This document shows positions 1 through 8,383 of a stretch of 64,000 nucleotides of DNA, piece after piece. The DNA lies in NCBI RefSeq assembly GCF_003999975.1, contig NZ_RJAC01000019.1, positions 62,001 to 126,000 on the forward strand. The letters run 5' to 3'. The stretch's first letter is position 1. Each line of letters starts with the position of its first letter. A program made the position numbers and the translations under genes. Source of the stretch: Actinoplanes solisilvae. Its GTDB lineage: Bacteria > Actinomycetota > Actinomycetes > Mycobacteriales > Micromonosporaceae. The notes under the pieces are model-generated. The model ran no database searches and had not been told where the DNA came from. It worked only from the letters and a program-made list of their open reading frames with translations.

Positions 1-2
1 TG

Positions 3-896
3 CGTAATGACATGGCCGTGCTGGAGGAGGAAGGTTACATTCGGCAGCCGCACACCAGCGCCGGCCGCGTGCCGACCGACGCCGGCTACCGCCTCTTCGT
101 CGACCGGCTCTCCCGGGTCAAGCCACTGACCCCGGCCGAGCGCCGCGCCATCGAGCGTTTCCTGATCGGCGCGGTCGACCTCGACGACGTCGTCCACCGC
201 ACCGTGCGGCTGCTCGCCCAGCTGACCCGCCAGGTCGCCGTCGTGCAATACCCGTCGCTGGCCCGGTCCTCGGTCCGCCACCTCGAGCTGGTGCCGATCT
301 CCACGACGCGCCTCATGCTCGTGATGATCGCCGACACCGGCCGCGTCGAGCAGCGCCTGGTCGAGCTGCCCGGCCCGATCGCGGCCGACGACGTGACCGA
401 CCTGCGCCGCCGCGTCAACGAAAAACTGGCCGGTCAGAAACTGGCCGACACGCCGCCGCTCGTGCAGACCCTGGTCGACGACTGCGCGCCCGGCAGCCGC
501 GCCACCATGGCCTGCCTGGCCTCGGTGTTGCTCGAGACGCTCGTCGAGCGCAGTGAGGAACGCCTCGCCTTGGCGGGCACGGCTAATCTGACTCGTGGGG
601 GCGTGCTCGACTTCCAGGGCACGCTGCGCCCCGTCCTCGAGGCACTCGAGGAAGAGGTCATCCTGCTGAAGCTGATCGGCGACCTGGAACCGAGCACCAC
701 CCGGGTCCGGATCGGCGACGAGAACAAGATCGACAACCTGCGGTCGGCGTCGGTGGTCAGCACGGGCTACGGCCCAGGGGCGACGATCGTCGGTGGGCTC
801 GGTGTGCTCGGTCCCACCCGGATGGATTACCCCGGCACCATCGCGACCGTTCGTGCGGTGGCACGCTACGTGGGCGACCTTCTAGCACAGAACTGA
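3..896 (+). CDS. hrcA: Heat-inducible transcription repressor HrcA (5' end outside window)
   Basis: HrcA represses heat-shock genes (groE, dnaK type operons) by binding CIRCE operators in the cytoplasm. The frame is open to the left edge and reads [13 protein letters not shown], which is the end of the winged-helix DNA-binding domain. The first 40-50 residues therefore lie outside the window, and the ATG at position 12 is internal. The rest (inserted dimerising domain, GAF-like core ending in the conserved GP-T-RMDYPG motif) is complete. HrcA is normally about 340 residues; about 297 are visible. dnaJ starts 17 bases downstream, so the two are probably one operon, as in other actinobacteria. 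Any CIRCE element would be upstream and not visible. Confidence 0.96.
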   Translation, partial: RNDMAVLEEEGYIRQPHTSAGRVPTDAGYRLFVDRLSRVKPLTPAERRAIERFLIGAVDLDDVVHRTVRLLAQLTRQVAVVQYPSLARSSVRHLELVPISTTRLMLVMIADTGRVEQRLVELPGPIAADDVTDLRRRVNEKLAGQKLADTPPLVQTLVDDCAPGSRATMACLASVLLETLVERSEERLALAGTANLTRGGVLDFQGTLRPVLEALEEEVILLKLIGDLEPSTTRVRIGDENKIDNLRSASVVSTGYGPGATIVGGLGVLGPTRMDYPGTIATVRAVARYVGDLLAQN

Positions 897-913
897 CGAG
901 GATTGCGGAGCCC

Positions 914-2053
914 GTGGCCAAGGACTACTACGGCATTCTCGGCGTGAGCCGGGAAGCCACCGACGACGAGATCAAGCGCGCCTACCGCAAACTGGCTCGG
1001 CAATATCACCCGGACGTCAACCCCGATCCGGAAGCGCACGAGAAGTTCAAAGACATCAACGCGGCCTACGAGGTCCTCTCCGACGACCAGAAGCGTCAGA
1101 TGGTCGACCTCGGCGGCGACCCCCTCGCGCCCGGCGGCGGCGCGGGTCCCGGCGGTCCCGGCGGCGCCGGCCCGTTCGTCGGCTTCCAGGACATAATGGA
1201 CGCGTTCTTCGGCAGCGCGGCCGGCGGCAGCACCCGCGGCCCGCGCCCGCGCACCCGTCCCGGCGCCGACGCGATCCTGCGCCTCGAGCTCGACCTCGTC
1301 GAGACCGCGTTCGGCGTAGAGGCCCCGATCACCGTCGACACCGCCGTCCTGTGCACCCAGTGCTCCGGGGCCGGCACGGCCCCCGGCACCCACCTCGCCA
1401 CCTGCGAGACCTGCGGCGGCCGCGGTGAAGTGCAGAGCGTGCAGCGCACGTTCCTCGGCCAGGTCGTCTCGTCGCGCCCCTGCGCCACCTGCCAGGGACA
1501 CGGCACGGTCATCCCGCACCCCTGCCCCACCTGTGCCGGCGACGGCCGCGTCCGCACCCGCCGCTCGCTGACGGTGAAGATCCCCGCCGGCGTCGAGGAC
1601 GGCATGCGCATCCGCCTCGCTCAGCAGGGCGAGGTCGGCCCCGGCGGCGGCACCCCCGGCGATCTCTACGTCGAGATCCACGAGCGGCCGCACGACGTCT
1701 ACTCCCGCAAGGGCGACGACCTGCACTGCCGGGTCACGCTGCCGATGACCGCCGCCGCGCTCGGCACCCGCCTCACGATCAAGACGCTCGACAGCGAAGA
1801 GGGCATCGAGGTCAAGTCGGGCACCCAGCCGGCCAGCACGCTGCGCATCCGCGGCAAGGGCGTCCCGCATCTGCGCGGTCAGGGCCGGGGCGATCTTTTC
1901 GTCCACCTCGACGTCAAGACGCCGACGAAGCTGACGGTCGACCAGGAGCGCATGCTCCGCGACTTCGCCAAGACCCGCGGGGAAGACGTCGCCGAGCTGA
2001 GCAAGCAGGGCGGCTTCTTCAGTCGGATGCGCGACGCTTTCAACGGCCATTAA
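914..2053 (+). CDS. dnaJ: Chaperone DnaJ (actinobacterial DnaJ2 type, paired with hrcA)
   Basis: Co-chaperone that stimulates DnaK ATPase and delivers unfolded clients. The 379-residue product has an N-terminal J domain with HPD at residues 32-34. A Gly-rich linker covers about 68-92. Four CxxCxGxG zinc repeats start at Cys147, Cys164, Cys190 and Cys204, all cysteines present. Two C-terminal substrate-binding beta domains follow. The GTG start at 914 was chosen because it gives the conserved MAKDYYxILGV beginning and lies 17 bases after hrcA. Pairing with hrcA rather than with dnaK-grpE identifies it as the second DnaJ of actinobacteria. A strong hairpin follows the gene. Confidence 0.97.
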   Translation: MAKDYYGILGVSREATDDEIKRAYRKLARQYHPDVNPDPEAHEKFKDINAAYEVLSDDQKRQMVDLGGDPLAPGGGAGPGGPGGAGPFVGFQDIMDAFFGSAAGGSTRGPRPRTRPGADAILRLELDLVETAFGVEAPITVDTAVLCTQCSGAGTAPGTHLATCETCGGRGEVQSVQRTFLGQVVSSRPCATCQGHGTVIPHPCPTCAGDGRVRTRRSLTVKIPAGVEDGMRIRLAQQGEVGPGGGTPGDLYVEIHERPHDVYSRKGDDLHCRVTLPMTAAALGTRLTIKTLDSEEGIEVKSGTQPASTLRIRGKGVPHLRGQGRGDLFVHLDVKTPTKLTVDQERMLRDFAKTRGEDVAELSKQGGFFSRMRDAFNGH

Positions 2054-2116
2054 AGCCAAGATCAAGGGCCTGTCGTAGCGGGGTGGTGGGTTGCCGGCCG
2101 TCGCTCCCGCCGAGGG

Positions 2117-2170
2117 CCGTGGTGGGGTGAGCAGGGCGTTGGCGCGCCCAGAACGCTCACCCCACCACGG
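2117..2170. terminator. Bidirectional hairpin terminator between dnaJ and the convergent DUF4241 gene
   Basis: Positions 2117-2131 and 2156-2170 form a perfect 15-base inverted repeat (CCGTGGTGGGGTGAG and its complement), extended by one more C-G pair inside. It sits between the stop of dnaJ and the stop of the oppositely oriented gene at 2275, so it can end transcription from both sides. There is no U-tract, which is usual for terminator-like hairpins in high-GC actinomycetes. The remaining 100 bases up to 2275 hold nothing I recognise. Confidence 0.8.
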
Positions 2171-2274
2171 CGACCTGCGTAAATGGTCGCGCCCGAAAAC
2201 CGGTCAGGGCGTGAGGGTCCAGCGAGCGCTGACTGCCCCGGCGCAACGCGCGGTAGGCGTGCGGAGCCGGCCGC

Positions 2275-3465
2275 CTAGCCCTCCTGGTCGAACAGCAGCA
2301 TGTCGGCGACGAACGTGACGACGCGGCCGGAGTGGTCGCGGCCGATCCACGTCGGGTAGTAGCCGTCGCCCCAGCCGCTCGACCAGGCGATCAGGTCGCC
2401 GTCGGCCTGGTTCGTGAAGCGCTCGCGCGTCAGTTCCAGGTCCGTTCCCTCGCTGGAGATCCGTCCGAGGTGGTCCTCGTCGACGAAGCAGGCGATGCCG
2501 GTCTCCACCGTGAAGCCGAAGAACTCCCCGTAGCCCAGGTCGAACGGGTCCTGGCCGTCGCGCAGGGCCATCTCCCAGGTGACGGGCCGCCGGTCGGCGA
2601 CGTCGAGGCGGACGGCCGCCACGAACCGGTGCTCCGGATCGTCGGTGAAGCTCGCGAGGCTGACTGTCACGGGATAGGTGCCGGGGGTCACCGTGGTGCG
2701 GAACGACTCCGGGTCACGGTCGAACCGGGTGGGGTCGGCCGCGACCAGCCGGCCCGACGGCAGGTTCAGCTTGCCCGCTGGGAAGGTCGAGATGCTCATG
2801 CGCCGCCCGTCCGCCGAGCCTTCGGCGCCGTTGCGGAACAGCGTGTCGAGGCCGCGGGGACGCTTGGGCCGCGGGGGATGCCACGGCCGCTCGCCGGAGG
2901 CGGACACCGGGAGGACGTGGTAGCCGTCGTCGACGATCTGGAAGGGACCGTCGGTCTCGACGGGAACCGTGCACTCCTCCCGGTAGGGCCCGGTGCAGAT
3001 CTCGGCGTGGACCCGGCCGGTGCGGTCGAGCAGCGCCTTCCACCGGCCGAAGGCGGGGATCGGCAGGCGGGGCGGGGTGCGGCCGAGGTCGCTGAGGGTG
3101 TGCGGGCCGCCCCGGGCACCGGTCGACTCGATGGAGTCGATCCGCAGGCCGCCGATCTGCCAGGTGGTGCGGTGGCGCGACGGGCGGTCCGACGTGGTCG
3201 TGACGCGCAGGAAGAGGTCGCCCTCGGGAGCGCGGCGCAGCTCGTGGGTGGCGATCGTGCGGCCCCCGGTGCCGAGGCGGGTGACCCCGACGTAGCCCTC
3301 GGCCCACGAGATGTCGAGCACGAAGTGCGGGCGCCCGCCGGCGAGCAGCACCACGGTGTACGGCTCGCCGGCGGAATCGCGGCTTTCGGCCCGGTCGGCG
3401 GTCAGCGGGTTGACCAGTGCGCCGTTCCAGCCCTCGCAGTAAACCGCCGCCACAGTGGTCTCCAT
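2275..3465 (-). CDS. DUF4241 domain protein, function unknown
   Basis: A soluble 396-residue protein without signal peptide or membrane segment. The C-terminal half (about residues 225-390) looks like DUF4241. It has LPSGRLVAADP, then a GTYPVTVSLA strand, and it ends with WSSGWGDGYYPTWIGRD and a V-T-F-V-A-D-M strand. The N-terminal half (residues 1-215) is Arg/Pro-rich and shows no motif I know. DUF4241 proteins are often linked to polymorphic toxin immunity or mixed regulatory genes, but that is family knowledge and nothing here tests it. It is the first gene of the block inserted between dnaJ and rsmE. It converges on dnaJ across a shared terminator and has no obvious operon partner. Confidence 0.75.
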   Translation of the reverse strand: METTVAAVYCEGWNGALVNPLTADRAESRDSAGEPYTVVLLAGGRPHFVLDISWAEGYVGVTRLGTGGRTIATHELRRAPEGDLFLRVTTTSDRPSRHRTTWQIGGLRIDSIESTGARGGPHTLSDLGRTPPRLPIPAFGRWKALLDRTGRVHAEICTGPYREECTVPVETDGPFQIVDDGYHVLPVSASGERPWHPPRPKRPRGLDTLFRNGAEGSADGRRMSISTFPAGKLNLPSGRLVAADPTRFDRDPESFRTTVTPGTYPVTVSLASFTDDPEHRFVAAVRLDVADRRPVTWEMALRDGQDPFDLGYGEFFGFTVETGIACFVDEDHLGRISSEGTDLELTRERFTNQADGDLIAWSSGWGDGYYPTWIGRDHSGRVVTFVADMLLFDQEG

Positions 3466-3559
3466 GAGCGGCGATCTTTGCAGGGTTCACTCCGTTTTAC
3501 CGCCCCGCAGGTCCGAACATTTCCCCGCGAGAGCGGCACGACAGCGGGACGAGAGTGGA

Positions 3560-4192
3560 TCAGCGCGCGGCGAGGGTGCGCCCGGCGTGCAGCGCGGCCT
3601 CGTGGGCGGCCTTCTTCATCAGTTCGCCGGTCTCGATGAACTGGTCGAGCACCGGGTTGACGCCGGCCAGGGTGAACTCGCGCTCGATCATGGTCAGGTC
3701 GCCGCCCCACAGGTCCTGGACGATCGTGCGCAGGTAGGCGGTGTTGTGGTCCCAGCCCTCGCGCGGGCTGCCGGGGGCGTAGGAGCCGCCGCGGGTGGTC
3801 AGCACGATCACCGGCTTGCCGCCGAGCAGCTTCTCGGACGGGTCGGTGCCCGCGAGGACCAGGTCGACCCAGGTCTTCACGTGCTGGGAGACGCCGTAGT
3901 TGTAGAACGGCAGGGCCAGGATCGCCGCGTCGGCGTCACGCAGTTCGGCGGCGAGCTGCCGGGCGAGGGCGACGGCGGTGCGCTGCTCGTCGGTGCGCTG
4001 GTCCTCGGGTGTGAAGTTGGCGTGCACCACGGTGGCCCAGGCGTCCGCCGGCAGGGGCGAGGCGCCGAGGTGACGGCGTACGAAATCGGTCTCCGGACGG
4101 ACCGTGGTCCACTCGGCCTCGGCGAGGTCGGCCAGTTCGCTGGAGGCCGACGCCGGGCCCTGGATGCTCGCGTCGATTCGAAGAACAGCCAT
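3560..4192 (-). CDS. azoR: FMN-dependent NADH-azoreductase family protein
   Basis: A 210-residue flavodoxin-fold quinone/azo reductase that would transfer electrons from NAD(P)H through FMN to quinones or azo compounds. Visible features are the N-terminal strand M-A-V-L-R-I-D-A-S-I-Q with a Ser-rich FMN phosphate loop, the LPFYNYGVSQHVKTWVDL segment near residues 100-118, and the T-T-R-G-G-S-Y loop near residue 143. Length matches the AzoR family (about 200). It is divergent from a MarR regulator gene starting at 4284. The 91-base gap holds two mirrored 12-base palindromes, so the regulator probably represses both genes and responds to an electrophile or quinone. The substrate is unknown. Confidence 0.85.
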   Translation of the reverse strand: MAVLRIDASIQGPASASSELADLAEAEWTTVRPETDFVRRHLGASPLPADAWATVVHANFTPEDQRTDEQRTAVALARQLAAELRDADAAILALPFYNYGVSQHVKTWVDLVLAGTDPSEKLLGGKPVIVLTTRGGSYAPGSPREGWDHNTAYLRTIVQDLWGGDLTMIEREFTLAGVNPVLDQFIETGELMKKAAHEAALHAGRTLAAR

Positions 4193-4211
4193 GTGCTTGC
4201 TCCCTCACGGA

Positions 4212-4256
4212 TTGAATGTTCAAGTCGACTGTTGCACGACAGTGTTGAACATTCAA
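4212..4256. promoter_or_regulatory. Twin palindromic operator between azoR and the MarR gene
   Basis: TTGAATGTTCAA at 4212-4223 and its exact reverse complement TTGAACATTCAA at 4245-4256. Each is itself nearly palindromic and each is followed by GTCG. The centres are 33 bases apart, about three helical turns, so two dimers could bind the same DNA face. The position between divergent reductase and MarR genes is typical for MarR-type autoregulation. Confidence 0.75.
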
Positions 4257-4283
4257 GTCGCGGGGGGCGGCTATTCTTCCGGA

Positions 4284-4853
4284 GTGAGCGATGACACGAC
4301 CGAGGCGGTTCCCTGGCTCGACAGTGAGGAGCGCGCGGCCTGGATGACCCTCATCGCGATGCTGATGGCCCTTCCGACCGCGATCGACGCCCAGCTCAAG
4401 CGCGATTCGGGGCTGAACTTCTTCGAATACTCGATCCTGGCGTCGCTGTCCCAGCCCGATGATCACGCCGTGCAGATGAGCAACCTGGCGATGCTGGCCG
4501 GCGGCTCGCTGTCCCGGCTGTCGCACGCCGTGAGCCGCTTGGAGCGCCAGGGCTACGTCGAACGGCGCACCAACACCGTCGGCGAGAGCCGCTGCATCGA
4601 GGCCGTGCTCACGCGAGAGGGCATGGCCATGCTCGAGGCGGCCGCCCCGGATCACGTACGGGAGGCTCGTCGTCTGGTCTTCGACCGGCTGAGCCCGACC
4701 CAGGTGCGGCAGATGCAGCGCATCGCCCACGAGCTCGCCGCGACCGCGTCACCCGAGGCGGTCAAGGCCATCGACCTGGCGATCGAGATGGCCGACCAGG
4801 CCGAGAAGGCCGCGGCCGGCGACGGTGAGCCGCCGTCCTTCAGGCGCTGCTAG
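4284..4853 (+). CDS. MarR family transcriptional regulator
   Basis: A 189-residue winged-helix regulator. The segment F-F-E-Y-S-I-L-A-S-L-S followed by L-A-x-L-A-G-G-S-L-S-R-L-S-H-A-V-S-R-L-E-R-Q-G-Y-V-E-R-R is the MarR recognition helix and wing. C-terminal helices give the dimer interface. The GTG at 4284 is preferred over longer frame extensions because those would run through the operator region and into the divergent azoR gene. It probably represses azoR and itself through the repeats at 4212-4256. Its end overlaps the stop of the convergent IclR gene by 14 bases. The C-terminal tail (EKAAAGDGEPPSFRRC) is longer than usual. Confidence 0.88.
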   Translation: MSDDTTEAVPWLDSEERAAWMTLIAMLMALPTAIDAQLKRDSGLNFFEYSILASLSQPDDHAVQMSNLAMLAGGSLSRLSHAVSRLERQGYVERRTNTVGESRCIEAVLTREGMAMLEAAAPDHVREARRLVFDRLSPTQVRQMQRIAHELAATASPEAVKAIDLAIEMADQAEKAAAGDGEPPSFRRC

Positions 4854-5670
4854 TGACGGTGCTCGCGGGGACGGCGGCGGTGAGTGACCAGTCGTGGCCG
4901 ATGTCGGCCGCGGTGCGCAGCAGTTTGGGCAGGTAGTCGTCGATCAGGGTCTCGACCGACGTCTCGGCCGCGTGCACGGTGACGTTGATCGCGGCGACCA
5001 CTCGTCCGTCGCCGTCGCGCACACCGGTGGCGATCGAGCGGATGCCCGGCGCGAGGTCCTGATCGGCCAGTGCCCAGCCCTTGGCCCGCACCTCGCGCAG
5101 TGACGCGTCGACGTCCTCGGCCGTGGGCTGCCAGCGCGCGCGGATGCCCGAGCGGGACGGCTCGGCCAGTGCCGCGGTGAGCTCGCCGGGCGGCAGCGAC
5201 GCCAGCAGCACCTTGCCCATCGACGTCGCCGGGGCCGGGAAGCGAGTGCCGATGGTGACCGCGAGCGTGACGATCTTCGGAACGGCGACCCGCGCCACAT
5301 AGACGATGTCGCCGCCGTCGAGCTGGGCCATCGACGTCGACTCGTTGGTCAGCGCGACCAGCTTCTCCATGTGCGGACGGGCGACGTCCCACATGTTCAG
5401 GGCATTGACGTACGCCATGCCCAGCTCCAGCACGCGCGGGGTGAGCGCGTGCCCGCGGCCGTCGGCGCGCACGTAGCCCAGCGCCTCCAACGTGATCAGG
5501 ATGCGCCGCACGGTCGGGCGGGCGAGGCCGGTCTGCGCGGCGATCTCACTGAGCGTCATCGCCGGGGTGCCGGGGCGGAAGGAGCGCAGGACGTCGAGTC
5601 CACGAGCCAGAGCCTCGATGAAGTCGGGTCCCGCACCCCTTCCGCTGTCCGTCATCCCGCTCTGGCGCAT
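4840..5670 (-). CDS. IclR family transcriptional regulator (PcaR/PobR-like)
   Basis: A 276-residue regulator with an N-terminal winged helix (about residues 17-80, including LSEIAAQTGLARPTVRRILITLEALGYV) and a GAF-like IclR effector domain (about 95-260). The D-L-A-P-G-I-R-S-I-A segment and the A-I-N-V-T-V strand are typical of the IclR subgroup that controls protocatechuate and beta-ketoadipate genes. It lies 11 bases downstream of the amidohydrolase on the same strand. It is therefore the likely regulator of the aromatic catabolic cluster and a candidate to bind the twin palindromes at 7089-7102 and 7221-7236. The effector is not known. Confidence 0.9.
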   Translation of the reverse strand: MRQSGMTDSGRGAGPDFIEALARGLDVLRSFRPGTPAMTLSEIAAQTGLARPTVRRILITLEALGYVRADGRGHALTPRVLELGMAYVNALNMWDVARPHMEKLVALTNESTSMAQLDGGDIVYVARVAVPKIVTLAVTIGTRFPAPATSMGKVLLASLPPGELTAALAEPSRSGIRARWQPTAEDVDASLREVRAKGWALADQDLAPGIRSIATGVRDGDGRVVAAINVTVHAAETSVETLIDDYLPKLLRTAADIGHDWSLTAAVPASTVTSSA

Positions 5671-5681
5671 GAGAGGGAACC

Positions 5682-7067
5682 CTACTTGGTGTACTGATAC
5701 GGGTTGTGCAGGATCCGGGCCTCGGGGATGTCCGGGTTCATGCCGCGCTTCCAGGCCTCCTCGCCGAGCGTCTCGCGCAGGTGGTCGAGCGTGGCGCCGA
5801 CCTTCGCGCGGGCGGCGGCCAGATCGGTGTCGACCAGCTTGCCGTCGCGCTTGACCACCCGGCCGCCGACCACGACCGTGTGCACGTCGCCGCGCGCCGC
5901 CTGATAAGCCACATGCCCGTACGGGTTGAGCACCGGATACATCGCCGGCGAGTCGTCGTTTTTGATCAGCACGATGTCAGCCTGGCGGCCCGGGGTGAGC
6001 GCGCCGATGGTCGAGTCCATGCCCAGCGCCTTCGCGCCGCCGCGCGTGCCCCAGTCGACGACGTGCTCGGCGCGCAGGTGGTGATGGGTGACCGTCTCCT
6101 GCTTGCCGTGCGCCTCCATGTGCTCGCGTACGCGGTCGGCGCTGAGCGTGGTGCGCATCGCCGAGAACAGGTCGCCGCTCCACCACACGCTGGTGTCCAT
6201 CGACAGTGACACCGGGATGCCGTGCTTGCGCAGCTGCCAGGTGGGCGGGTATCCCTGCCCGGCGCTCTGCTCGCTCTCGGTCGACACCGACACCGAGCCG
6301 CCACTCGCGGCGATGCGCTGATAGGAGTCGTCCGACAGCGTGGCCGCGTGCACGTAGACCTGGCCCGGGCTCATGAAGCCGTTGTCGTGCATGAGGCGGA
6401 TGCCGTCGTCGTTCGTCGCGCCCCAGACGCCGGCGTGCGTGGTGACCGAGACGCCCAGTTCACGAGCGACCTCGAAGGCGGCCTTCTCGGGGAACGCGGG
6501 GTCGCCGGGAACGTCGAAGGCCATCTGGAAGCCGGCCAGCTTGCCGCCGTCGATGCGACGCCGATAGAAGTCCTGGAAGGCCTTGGAGGTCGACCACTCC
6601 CACGGCCCCTGCTGGATGTTTCCGTAGGCGAGCACGAACCGGCCGGGCACCGCCTCGAGCGCGTCGACGGCCGCGTCGGCGTGGTCGGTGCTCTGCAGGC
6701 CGTGCGACCAGTCGACGGTCGTGGTGACGCCGGAGTCGATCGCCTCGAGAGCGCCGAGCAGGTTGCCGGCGTAGATGTCCTCGGGCCGGAAGTGCTTGCC
6801 CGACTCGAGGTAGTACCAGACGAAGTATTGGGTGAGGGTCCAGTCGGCGCCGTAGCCGCGCATCGCGGTCTGCCACATGTGCCGGTGGGTGTCGATCATG
6901 CCGGGCATGATGATTCCGCCGGAGGCGTCGATCTCCTCGTCGCCGTCGGGGGCGGTGAGGTTCGGCCCGATCTCAGCGATCTTGTCGTCGACGACCAGCA
7001 CGTCGGCGTTCTCGAGCACGGTGTGCGAGTCGTCCATGGTGAGAACCAGGCCATTGCGGAAGATCAT
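5682..7067 (-). CDS. Amidohydrolase of the TrzA/AtzA (cytosine deaminase-like) family
   Basis: A 461-residue metal-dependent hydrolase. It has an N-terminal beta domain, the metal-binding D-T-H-R-H motif near residues 59-63, then T-T-H-A-G at about 207-211, and a late S-M-D-T-S with Asp. The C-terminal P-G-R-Q-A-D-I-V-L-I motif is also typical. These fit the superfamily that removes amino or chloro groups from rings and purines. It starts a two-gene minus-strand unit with the IclR gene and is divergent from the CoA-transferase operon. In this setting it could deaminate or dechlorinate an aromatic or N-heterocyclic substrate before ring cleavage. That role is inferred from position only. Confidence 0.85.
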   Translation of the reverse strand: MIFRNGLVLTMDDSHTVLENADVLVVDDKIAEIGPNLTAPDGDEEIDASGGIIMPGMIDTHRHMWQTAMRGYGADWTLTQYFVWYYLESGKHFRPEDIYAGNLLGALEAIDSGVTTTVDWSHGLQSTDHADAAVDALEAVPGRFVLAYGNIQQGPWEWSTSKAFQDFYRRRIDGGKLAGFQMAFDVPGDPAFPEKAAFEVARELGVSVTTHAGVWGATNDDGIRLMHDNGFMSPGQVYVHAATLSDDSYQRIAASGGSVSVSTESEQSAGQGYPPTWQLRKHGIPVSLSMDTSVWWSGDLFSAMRTTLSADRVREHMEAHGKQETVTHHHLRAEHVVDWGTRGGAKALGMDSTIGALTPGRQADIVLIKNDDSPAMYPVLNPYGHVAYQAARGDVHTVVVGGRVVKRDGKLVDTDLAAARAKVGATLDHLRETLGEEAWKRGMNPDIPEARILHNPYQYTK

Positions 7068-7088
7068 CGGCCATCCTTTCCAGGAATT

Positions 7089-7236
7089 CGGACCACTGTC
7101 CGCTGGCCGGGCAGGGCGAATGCGGTCAGTGTGCTACCGGTCACTTTCGAGGTCAATAGTTTGTTTCGGCGAGATCAACGAACCGTTGACACCGAGGGTG
7201 TACGGGGGCAAGCTGACTCGGCGGACAGGTGTCCGC
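7089..7236. promoter_or_regulatory. Two copies of a CGGAC-N4-GTCCG palindrome in the divergent catabolic promoter region
   Basis: CGGACCACTGTCCG lies at 7089-7102, 22 bases upstream of the amidohydrolase start. GCGGACAGGTGTCCGC lies at 7221-7236, 17 bases upstream of the CoA-transferase ATG. Both have the form CGGAC-N4-GTCCG followed by C. Each sits in front of one of the two divergent genes, as expected for the binding sites of a local regulator, most simply the IclR protein at 4840-5670. The assignment to that protein is an inference. Confidence 0.7.
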
Positions 7237-7252
7237 AGAACGGGCGGTTCGA

Positions 7253-8383
7253 ATGTCTGCAACGGGTCCACTGGCCGGCTTGCTGGTCGCCGACTTCTCC
7301 CGCATCCTCGCGGGGCCGTACGCGACCATGCTCCTGGCCGACCTCGGCGCGCAGGTCGTCAAGGTCGAAGGGCCGGCCGGCGACGACACCCGCACCTGGA
7401 TGCCGCCGGTACGCGACGACGTGTCGACGTACTACCTGGGCATCAACCGCAACAAACGGTCGATCGCGCTGGACCTCAAGGTTTCCGCAGACCTCGCGGA
7501 CGCGCAGGAACTCGCCCGGCGGGCCGACATCATGATCGAGAACTTCCGGCCGGGCGGGCTGGCGCGTTTCGGGCTCGACTACGACACCGTGTCGGCCGGC
7601 AACGAGAAGATCGTCTACGCGAGCATCAGCGGGTTCGGCACCGGAGCGGGCGCCGGCCTGCCCGGCTACGACCTGATGGTGCAGGCGATCTCCGGCCTGA
7701 TGAGCCTCACCGGCGACCCCGACGGCTCGCCCTACCGCGCCGGCATCTCGGTCTTCGACGTCATGGCCGGCCTGCACGCCAACATCGGCATCCTGGCCGC
7801 GCTGCACCACCGTGGACAGACCGGCCGCGGCCAGCACGTCGAGGTCAACCTGCTCAGCTCGGCGCTCTCCGGGCTGGTCAACCACTCCAGCGGCTACGTC
7901 GCCGGCGGCACCGTGCCGTTCCGCATGGGCAACGCGCACCCGAGCCTCTTCCCGTACGAGCCCCTGCCCACCGCCGACGGAGAACTGATCATCATCGCCG
8001 GCAACGACGGGCAGTTCCGCAAGCTGTGCCAGGTGCTCGACCTGCCCGGGCTGCCCGACGATCCCCGCTTCGGGCGCAACCAGGACCGCACGGCCAACCG
8101 CGAACAACTCCGGCCTCTGCTCGTCGAGCGGCTGGCCACCCGTACGAAAGACGAATGGTTCCGTGACCTGATCGCGGCGGGCGTGCCCTGCGCCCCGATC
8201 AACACGATCGACGGCGGGGTCGCGTTCGCCGAGGAACTGGGCCTCGACCCGGTCGTCACCACCGGCGGCGTGCCCGGCATCCGCAACCCCATCACCTTCA
8301 GCGAGACCCGGCCGGGCTACGAACTGCCGCCGCCCGGGCTGGACGAGCACGGCGAGGAGATCCGCAAGTGGCTGAGGAGCTGA
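7253..8383 (+). CDS. CoA-transferase family III (CaiB/BaiF) protein
   Basis: A 376-residue class III CoA-transferase, which moves CoA between carboxylic acids through an enzyme aspartyl-CoA thioester. The N-terminus L-A-G-L-L-V-A-D-F-S-R-I-L-A-G-P-Y-A and ADLGAQVVKVE are diagnostic. The catalytic Asp is probably in G-I-S-V-F-D-V-M-A-G-L near residue 166, followed by R-G-Q-H-V-E-V-N-L. I chose the ATG at 7253, not the GTG at 7229, because the latter lies inside the operator palindrome. It is the first gene of the plus-strand cluster, and its end overlaps the lyase gene by 16 bases. It probably activates a ring-cleavage product as a CoA ester for the next enzyme. Confidence 0.92.
   Translation: MSATGPLAGLLVADFSRILAGPYATMLLADLGAQVVKVEGPAGDDTRTWMPPVRDDVSTYYLGINRNKRSIALDLKVSADLADAQELARRADIMIENFRPGGLARFGLDYDTVSAGNEKIVYASISGFGTGAGAGLPGYDLMVQAISGLMSLTGDPDGSPYRAGISVFDVMAGLHANIGILAALHHRGQTGRGQHVEVNLLSSALSGLVNHSSGYVAGGTVPFRMGNAHPSLFPYEPLPTADGELIIIAGNDGQFRKLCQVLDLPGLPDDPRFGRNQDRTANREQLRPLLVERLATRTKDEWFRDLIAAGVPCAPINTIDGGVAFAEELGLDPVVTTGGVPGIRNPITFSETRPGYELPPPGLDEHGEEIRKWLRS

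Noticed and set aside
7229-7252. GTG at 7229 as start of the CoA-transferase gene
   Set aside because: It lies inside the second operator palindrome (7221-7236), and the conserved family N-terminus begins after the ATG at 7253.
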